A stretch of DNA of 64,000 nucleotides, from positions 186,001-250,000 of the forward strand of contig CAJNAR010000158.1 in NCBI GenBank assembly GCA_905220665.1, written 5' to 3'. Below, piece after piece: positions 56,934 to 64,000 of the stretch. Made by a program: the position numbers and the translations under genes. How positions within the stretch are numbered: the stretch's first letter is position 1; each line of letters starts with the position of its first letter. The notes beneath the pieces are model-generated. The model was not told where the DNA came from. It saw nothing but the letters and a program-made list of their open reading frames with translations, and made no database searches. This DNA comes from Albugo candida. Taxonomy: Eukaryota > Oomycota > Peronosporomycetes > Albuginales > Albuginaceae.

Positions 56934-59545
56934 ATGATGCAATTCTGTCCCAATCTAACAGACACAACAACATCTGACCGAACGTCGACTACTATTACTG
57001 CTGATGTTCACGACCCACAGAATTCTTCCAAAGGATCACCGAAAAAAGACTTGGCTTGTATTAATCAAAACCATGATAGTAGAAACCCGAATCCGATATC
57101 CTTATCCTCCTATGTTGGTTCAAGCGCTAAACAACAGTCAGAAACTTACTCGATGGTATCAGTTCTGGCCCCGTTAACCATGAGAGTAAGGTCGATCAAG
57201 ACGGGCCCAAAACCTTCGATGGTATCTTCTAGCGACAGAACTTCCATGGGATCCCATAGCTCGATTAAGAAAGACTTGCCGCTTTTTCGTTCCTTACTCC
57301 ATGCAGCCTTATATAGTACCTCTGGCATCCAGACCGTTGATGTTGAGGTCGGGTGATTACTTTGTCATACATTCTTTCTCAATGGTCGATGCTAAACCTT
57401 CATGTGATTTCGCTGTGATAGAATTGTACTTCGGTAATCTCAAAAAAGAGTATTTTTGAGAAGCCGATCCTGGTCACAAGCAGGATCCCACGAAATGCGG
57501 AAGCGAGTACGAATTTACCACCTTTAGCAGTAGAGGACGTGAGCAAATTGCTGGGTAAGTACAAATTAATCATATTGTCAGCTGCAGCATCTGACGTGAG
57601 CTTCTGTCAATCGCATCAGAAAACGGATACTCGGTACGATCAATCAACGTGGGACAGCAAGAATTTTTTAATTTGTCCCTTTTTAATTGGAATGAAGTAT
57701 TCCCCCAAACAGGAGGACAGGATGCTGCTCTGCGACCTCAAGAGATTTGGAACGCTCAGTTTCGATTAACAGATTATACACAGCTCCAATCAGCGATATT
57801 GAAGGTTCCAGATGCAATCACAACTCTGGACTGGTTTTATCAATATTCATTCAATGCTTCCAAAGCATCAAGCACAAAACAGCTTATTCAGAGCCCGATA
57901 AACGAAGAAACATTTGGCGCAATATTTCGTTCAGGAACCTTTCAAGATTTTACAGTGTGTTGTGACGGGAAGGCGAGCTGGTATCATGTAACACAGCGAG
58001 AATTGTGGGTTTTCTTGGTACCACCTTCGGATGCCAATCAGAAATCCTTTACCGAGTGGAGAAAATCCATTCATGTGCGAACGCATTTTTTTGCATTATG
58101 GGCAGATCGTTGCATCAAAGTAATAGTGAGGACAGGTGATACTCTTGCAATTCCTCCAGGATGGATAACTGCACTTTATGCTCCGATGCAAGATCTTCAC
58201 AGAATAGACGCAACATCACATTCATCATTCTATTATGGATATTTTCATTGCACCTATGCTCTGCCCAGTCAACTTCGAACTTACAAGTACGAGCTTACCG
58301 ACTTTCCAGATCTACAACACCACAGTGTATGGCAGCCGGAGTACCAATTAAGCGCACGATTATGGACGGTGTTAAGTGCGTATACACAACGCTTGACATT
58401 CATGATGAGCATGAGTGATGACGATAGAAAAAATGTCAACGAAATCGAAAAAGCTTGCTTGAAGCAGTTTGTTGGTGCAGTACGTACTAATTTGTCTTGG
58501 CTTATGGAGTGTAATAAAGATCAAAAGCTCGGAGCAATTGTAAAACCAAGGGAGGAGCACGTCGGATGCGACATTCCTCAAACTAAACTGGAGGCAGAGA
58601 CAATTTTGGATAATTTGGACAATCTTCTCAATTCATCTACCTGGTTGGAATTAAGTGAGCTAGAACCTCTCCCTTGTCAAGTTTATCCACAGCATGGAAA
58701 CTTATATATAAACTCAACAGCGCCGATCCAGCAACTTGCCAATGGTACTTGGAGCTCAGTATCTCCATGGCCAAGTCCAAATCCTGAAAATGCGTACGCT
58801 CATCACCCAGATTTTACCCAAAGTCTGGGTACATTACTCAAGACAGAAGAACTGACGTCGGATACTTCGACAGTCATAACATGTGGCACAATGCCGTTAT
58901 CGTCTTCTTCGTACATACAGTCTAGTCCAGGATACTCTCCGTATTTTCCTACACTCGGTCTCAAAACCCAGAGTACCCCAATTATTCCATTCTCTCCATC
59001 TCCGCCGCTAAGTGATCCTTTTGCATTTTATCCTCACTCCACTATGCAAAACAATTTGCTGGATCTTTCCAGCGTACAATCATGCTCATCTCAGCCGTCC
59101 TCTTATATGAACATCAACGATTCCGGTTTGAATCACGAGATTGATACTGCGCATCAACTACATAGTGCCTCACATATGGTGGAATTCTTCAATCGTCATC
59201 GCATATCTTGCCATCGTTGTGGGAACCTGAGGAAGAAGAATGTGAGGTGTCTGAAATGTCCGCACATCTTTTGTCAAAAGTACGTTCGAAAACCATGAGG
59301 CATCACACTCCTAAGCTAATCGAATTGATTAAGGTGTAGCGAAAAAATGATGCAAGAGCACGGGCAAGATGCATTTTTACAAGGCTGTCCTGTATGTAAA
59401 GAGAAGTGCTGCTGTGGGAAGAATAGATCATCTACGTGTCGTCGCACGGTAAGTGGCTATTTCTCTACACGAACTGGTACACTTACTATCTTTTTTCTAG
59501 TACCACTGTTACAAAAAGTGTCCAACGACAAAGGTTGTGCATTAG
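56934..59545 (+). CDS. KDM2-like JmjC protein lacking iron ligands, with R1-type zinc finger
   Basis: Exons 56934-57347, 57422-57554, 57620-59279, 59334-59448 and 59501-59545, 788 aa. The JmjC core aligns with the KDM2/JHDM1 type: FNWNEVFPQ, ILKVPDAITTLDWFYQY, SGTFQDFTVCCDGKASWYHV, LWVFLVPPSD, GDTLAIPPGWITALYAPMQDL. At the iron site the usual HxD and distal His are changed to Thr294-Val-Cys296 and Thr366; the 72-residue spacing equals H212-H284 of human KDM2A. Demethylase activity is therefore unlikely. The C-terminus is a Cys-rich module, SCHRCGNLRKKNVRCLKCPHIFC, then CPVCKEKCCCGKNRSS and YHCYKKCP, resembling the R1/CDCA7-type zinc finger found on plant JmjC proteins. Probably a chromatin reader or scaffold. 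Confidence 0.85.
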
Positions 59546-59663
59546 AGTACCGCTAGTCGCTAGGAAGTAATGTTCATTGATGTCCATATATGTTATTTGT
59601 CGTCTGATTGGACAAATCAATTTCGAGTCAGATTTTCTGACTTTAGTCATTCTGAAGTCAAGC

Positions 59664-60611
59664 ATGGGACAAACGACGTCGCGCATTGAGCATGCTCGTA
59701 CAAAGCATAAAAGCAAACCAAGATCCAGCAAATCGATTGAGGAGAAAAAGATCAAATTAGCGCAAACGACTGGTGTATTGGCCTTGACCGATTCGAAGCT
59801 CAAAGAAATCCCGATATCAATTATCTCGAATGGTGACTTGCAAGAAAAGCTACGGAGCCTGGATTTATCGCGAAATCAGATCACACGTGTACCAACAGAG
59901 ATGAATACAGTACGATTCAGCAATATGAAGTCTTTAAAATTACAATCAAACGCAATCCATAGTCTCCCTGATCTTTCGCAATTGATAGCGCTCACAAAGG
60001 TACATTCGAGACTGATGTTCATCATTCCGACATAATCGTTTCTTTCTTTCAGCTGATCTTAGACAGTAATCAACTTTTAGAAATAACAGCCCCTTTGCCA
60101 CCGAATTTAATCAAATTGTCGCTTCGAAGTAATCGGTTGCAGAGTATCACCACAAAAATCACAGATTGCATGGACCTGAGGAACTTGGAGCTTGAAGAAA
60201 ATAATATCTCAGAAATTCCTTCTCATATTGCACACTTGAAAGACCTTGAGATGCTTTGCATTGACAAAAACCGCCTAACAGTATGTTGCGCTTTACTATT
60301 TTCGTGAGAGGTACTCACCACATTCGAACATTTAGGGTTTACCTAACTTCTTGGCTGAATGCCCAAGGTTAAAGGTAGTTTCAGTGCGCCAAAACAAAAT
60401 CACAGGCTCTCGAGAGCCTCAAGCCATTGCAGAACAGATTCTGGCACACTCCAATATAGACATTTTGAACCTAGATGGAAATGCAATAACAAAACTCCAA
60501 TTAGAGGCAATGAATGGGATCTCCCAATTTATGGAACGACGAAAGGAATTGAAAGACAAAGGAATTCTAGCTGGTATTTCTGCAGATATGAGCTTGTGTG
60601 GTTTAGATTGA
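59664..60611 (+). CDS. leucine-rich-repeat protein, LRRC57-like, N-myristoylated
   Basis: Exons 59664-59999, 60053-60280 and 60336-60611, 279 aa. Start at MGQTTSRIEH chosen because Gly2 and the following residues suit myristoylation and match LRRC57 (MGNSALRAH...). Seen: TTGVLALTDSKLKEIP, then eight LRRs (LRSLDLSRNQITRVP; LIKLSLRSNRLQSI; LRNLELEENNISEIP; PRLKVVSVRQNKI), and the capping tail ISQFMERRKELKDKG. Membrane-associated scaffold; partner unknown. Phases of both introns agree. Confidence 0.85.
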
Positions 60612-60669
60612 GCGATAAAAAACTTGATAATTCATGTATATACTCAGCCTTATAAAGCTCTTGGATACC

Positions 60670-61011
60670 TCAATGCGACTTCAGCATGTCCGTCAGGTGC
60701 TTCGCTTGAATTTGGATCGTTTCTAACTGAAAGGGAGCTTGGTTATTTCTCCTTTGAAAGTCTCCGTTTGCATTACCTGTGTTGCTGCTAGTGCATGGAG
60801 GAACCTACAAAATGGAGCATAATGAGTATCGGCTGCGAGTTTGTTAAAAGTCATTTTACCGGAGTCGATCAGGATTAGTTTCTTCCCGATGAGTGTCGTA
60901 TTCGGCACGCAGCCTTCTCCTTATGAAATTTATACGATCTTTTGTCGGCATCTTAGCAGCAGCACGATGAATTGCGCAGTATAGCCGCATCGATTCGTTC
61001 ACTGCATTCAT
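60670..61011 (-). CDS. LYR-motif (Complex1_LYR) mitochondrial protein
   Basis: Exons 60860-61011, 60777-60804 and 60670-60726, 78 aa. Seen: RLYCAIHRAAAKMP (LYR motif with Cys in the Arg position), then the family's Phe/Arg block INFIRRRLRAEYDTHRE, and the end LETIQIQAKHLTDML. LYR proteins help Fe-S delivery or complex assembly in mitochondria. The start MNAVNESMR was preferred; an upstream ATG at 61065 would overlap the start codon of TAF7 by two bases. Start codons of the two genes are only 52 nt apart, so they share a promoter. The middle exon is 28 nt, unusually short. Confidence 0.78.
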
Positions 61012-61063
61012 TTTTCTAAATGACGAACGTGCTGTGTATGAGTGACTTAAACTAGGATCAGAC

Positions 61064-62502
61064 ATGGAGCAATACCTATTACAAGTTCCAAAGAATCTAG
61101 CTGGAGAAATTCGATCTCATATTGCGAATGGAACAGCCCAAAATATTCAGCTTGTCTCGAAAGGTATGTCACCATGACTATATATCTCACTACACACTCA
61201 TGGACATGTTACTAGCGGACAATCGACACTTCACATTCGTCTTAAGCGGAAAAGAGTATTTTGCGAAAATTGGTACTATCCAAACCACCGGAAAGCTCAT
61301 TCACTATCTTTTTATCGACTTTAGCGCAACTTCCATGCGTATTGGAAACACATAAAACTTACGATGACAACTTTTTTTACAAGAGCGGTGAAATTGGTCA
61401 AATGTTCATTGTTTGCGAGAAAGAAGACGAGAAAGAAGCTGCGAAAACTATCACTGAAATTAGTAATGGAATCACACCACCGAATACAAATGTTGTCAAG
61501 CGCAAATATGAAAAAACGAAGCATTATACACCGTTTCCGGTTGATCACCATTCATTTTCTTTAGGAGCTAAAATCTCGTTCGCTCGATAGAAACCTGATG
61601 TTGCACGAGTGGAAGAAGATTTGATCAAAATTCTGCAAGGTGGACCTTTTGAAGAAGTTGGTAAGCAGGGGCTCGCATAAGCTTTTTTCAGAATTTGAAT
61701 TCTCTATAGAGGAAGAGCTGGTCGAATTCCATGATTGGATGGTCGATGAAGCACATCCGAATGGCCTGATTGTCACGGATGAGATGGAATTGATACGTCA
61801 ACATCCTGAGTACCTGAATCTGACTCTAGGAGGCTATACAGAGGAGGAGATGGATCGATTGCAGCTCGAAAACGAACTCGAAAGTGCAATGGATTTGGAC
61901 TCTGCAGGAGCGGAGCTTGAAGATTTGTCGTTCAACCATATATCTGATGATAATGTACCTCCAATGACCCACGCACCGCTAGAAATGAATGACGAAATAG
62001 AATCACAAACTAGTCGAGATTTAGAAGGGTCTTCTTGCTTGGCACCTAGGGCGAGCCCATCTTTGTCGCAAGATGACGATGGAGTTGACGACCTTGAAAA
62101 TGAATTGCTGGACGGCTTGGATGAGAAGTCAGCTGCTGGAGGTAGAATGCTGTCGTGTAGTGTTCATTTTATCCGAGCTTACTGCTCAATCATTGCAAGT
62201 AGATGCATCGTATCAACAGAATCCAAATTATCTCGAATTGGTTGCGACACGAGAACGACTCCAGAAGTGTCTTCAGGATTCTAATAGAAATATTTTCGAG
62301 CTTGCGGCCAAAGTGGACGCCAACTCTAACATAGTCGTCAAGGTATATCACTTTCGTACTTTCATTGTCGGCTGCTCAAGTCAAATCGTATTTCCAGAAT
62401 CGATTCAAGCAGATGCTTGAAACAACACAAGCACAAAAAGCGAAGATCGCTCAAGAACTCGTAGAAACCGTAGAAAGAATCAAACAGATGGAAACTGTCT
62501 AA
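61064..62502 (+). CDS. TAF7: TFIID subunit TAF7
   Basis: General transcription factor TFIID subunit that partners TAF1. Seven exons: 61064-61163, 61216-61272, 61325-61539, 61591-61660, 61710-62141, 62200-62342 and 62398-62502, 373 aa (human 349). Seen: MEQYLLQVPKNLA start, LPCVLETHKTYDDNFFYKSGEIGQMFIV (the TAF7 core LPCVxESxKTxDxxxFYKxxDICQML), NGITPPNTNVVKRKYEKT, PDVARVEEDLIKIL, and the coiled coil NRFKQMLETTQAQKAKIAQEL. Initially looked like TFIIF beta; the KRRFRK-like block and C-terminal NRF helix decide for TAF7. Intron 5 (62142-62199) ends in GCAAG. Confidence 0.9.
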
Positions 62503-62588
62503 GCTTCCTTGAAAATCAGCAAAAGCGTCATTATTGAAATTAGCCACTAAAAGGGTCGTCTGTGTCTTCCTTCAACTCAACTGCGCAA

Positions 62589-63016
62589 TCAGTGCTCGTG
62601 TTTCCACTTGATTAATGCTTTCGCCAAATCATCAGTTAAGTCAAGACCGGGTATCTTCTTCAAACCCGCGATGTCATGTTCAAGATGGTCTTTTGAGCCT
62701 TTTTTGTCGTGCTGCGACACAAATCAATGAGATGAATGACACTTTCTAGTATATGTGTAGCTTTACCACATCGGTTTGGGATTTCAGTTTGTGTAGTAAT
62801 TTACGCAAAGCTTTTTCGTCCTCCTTGCTGGATCAGAATTAGTCAATGGGATAGAATAGAAGATACAAACACATACTTGAAGTAAGATTTCTCCGCCGCA
62901 CGTTCTTTTTGATCAAACCGATCGCTGAAAGATGCGATGAGGAATGGTGTTTGACTCGGTAAACATACATGCGGTAATCGGACGGATCCGCGCTGAAGAA
63001 TTCGACACAATGCCAT
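62589..63016 (-). CDS. mitochondrial ATPase inhibitor IF1-like protein
   Basis: Inhibits ATP hydrolysis by F1 when the membrane potential falls. Exons 62877-63016, 62767-62827 and 62589-62711, 107 aa. An N-terminal presequence (MALCRILQRGSVRLPHVCLP) precedes DRFDQKERAAEKSYFNKEDEKALRKLLHKLK, which carries the IF1 pattern (REKAEExxYFxxxExxxLxxLKxxL). The C-terminal 45 residues (KDHLEHDIAGLKKIPGLDL) are an extra extension. Not visible as a long ORF because the introns (49 and 55 nt) interrupt it. Starts 14 nt after the stop of the coiled-coil gene upstream, on the same strand. Confidence 0.8.
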
Positions 63017-63030
63017 TTACAAATCTTTTT

Positions 63031-64000
63031 TTAAATGCTAGTTTTTGTGTAATGTACATCAACTATCAATTCGCTCTCTATTTTGCCTACGTTATCATGT
63101 AATTCTAGGATTTTTTCAAAGTCTGCGAAGGAATTCTCAATCCTACTGACTTGCTACCTATTCCTTTTTCCATATTCGTGCTTTTCTGTAAAAACACATG
63201 ATAGGGATGCGCTGCAGATAGATATCGATATTACGCTTACCATTTTGCGAGCGGGTTTTCGCAAAAGTTTGGTTTCGTTCTCCTGATTCAAGAGTCGATT
63301 TTCAGATTGGTCGCCATATTGATCGTTGACCTGCCCACACTCACTATGGAAAGTCTCGTCCGATTTATTCGTCCGTTTAATTTGCTCTGGTCCATGTTCA
63401 CCGATTCTCATCTACAGAAATAGTGTATCAGCTCCACATAAGCACATCGAATCTTAGACAACCTCCAAATGATGGAGCCTTTCCTCCAACGCAAGCGCCT
63501 GTTTCTTGATCCTACATTCGTTGTTCGTATCACTCTGCAATATAGAAGTCACTATTTGATGGTTGCAACTCACTTGCAAATAATATCATGGTAATTGCCA
63601 GCTTGAGAACGGTTACGCTTCTCTTCCGATGTTATTAGCAATCGTCTCTCGCTGAGTCTTTTCTGCGGAGTTGATATTGCCGAGGTAACTTGTTGTCGCT
63701 AAACACCGCACGAATTTAACGAAGAGAATGATAGTTTCTGTGTGGATGTGAGGTACCAACTGCTTGACGCTTGAACAAGTTACTTTTGATAGCCTCTCAA
63801 TGTGATTTTCGGATTTTGTTAGTTGATTGACCAAATCTTGCATGAGCTTTCCAACTTCTAGCTCAGATCTCCTAAGATCCGCTTCAACTTGCTCACGGAA
63901 AGATTCCATGGACTTTCGTATCATTTTATCACCACAATTGCTACTAGCCGGTTTTGATTCGAGTCGTGAATCCATCTCGATTTGCAGGGAAACGATACTT
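63031..64000 (-). CDS. coiled-coil protein, probably 5'-partial
   Basis: Exons 63784-63975 (open further to the edge), 63574-63698, 63463-63532, 63241-63411, 63158-63185 and 63031-63122, at least 225 aa. Seen: FREQVEADLRRSELEVGKLMQDLVNQLTKSENHIERLSK, a coiled coil, then RLSERRLLITSEEKR, CRIKKQALALEERLHHLE, and polar linker. The frame stays open upstream of MDSRLESKP to the window edge, so the real start may lie outside. No family recognised; length and pattern fit a cytoskeletal or basal-body coiled coil. The stop at 63031 is 14 nt before the IF1 start. Confidence 0.65.

Noticed and set aside
61064..62502. First read as TFIIF beta subunit
   Set aside because: The LPCVxETxKTYD core, GITPP...KRKY block and C-terminal NRF coiled coil fit TAF7; the winged helix of TFIIF beta is absent.

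Overview
The window looks like nuclear DNA of a compact, fairly AT-rich protist, most likely an oomycete. Evidence seen directly: about 34 protein genes in 64 kb, dense genes on both strands, roughly 90 introns of mostly 45-65 nt (range about 35-91 nt) with GT...AG ends, very short intergenic spaces, and purely eukaryotic gene content (cohesin, VPS15, TAF7, exportin-5, 26S proteasome, chromodomain, TBC, kinesin-14). The oomycete assignment, and within that an Albugo-like low-GC lineage, is inference from gene style and family composition; a database search would settle it. I saw no bacterial operons, CRISPR arrays, rRNA or tRNA genes, or transposons.

Layout. 1-7.9 kb: adenine glycosylase MUTYH (3' end off the window), bacterial-type RadA, rRNA dimethylase DIM1, kinesin-14. 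7.9-16 kb: cohesin subunit Scc3/STAG, a C2-domain membrane protein, two orphan proteins. 16-26 kb: VPS15, a degenerate class II photolyase-like protein, a small Ser-rich protein, N-acetyltransferase NAA60. 26-34 kb: two-chromodomain protein, proteasome subunit RPN12, amino acid transporter, mitochondrial EF-G2, a secreted glycine-rich protein with an apparent frameshift. 35-45 kb: F-box-like/TBC protein, UPF0489 protein, spliceosomal CRNKL1, SAC1 phosphatase, Hikeshi. 45-56 kb: membrane-anchored BACE-like aspartyl protease, a DNA-binding-like protein, flavin-reductase-like protein, exportin-5, an endosulfine-type protein with repeated FDSADY motifs, then the only large gap (about 1.5 kb). 57-64 kb: a JmjC protein that has lost its iron ligands, LRRC57-like protein, LYR protein, TAF7, ATPase inhibitor IF1, a coiled-coil protein that may continue off the window.

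The genes are mostly unrelated housekeeping genes rather than a pathway cluster. Recurrent themes are chromatin and chromosome biology (STAG, chromodomain, JmjC, TAF7, kinesin-14, endosulfine), membrane traffic (VPS15, SAC1, TBC, C2) and mitochondrial translation or energy (RadA, EF-G2, LYR, IF1). The most unusual items are proteins where a conserved catalytic core is broken or duplicated: the ligand-less JmjC protein, the multi-copy endosulfine motif, the photolyase-like protein with a replaced C-terminus, and MUTYH with an insertion that contains a PCNA-binding-like motif. Exon coordinates were derived by hand from splice signals, reading phase and family similarity; they were not confirmed by transcripts.
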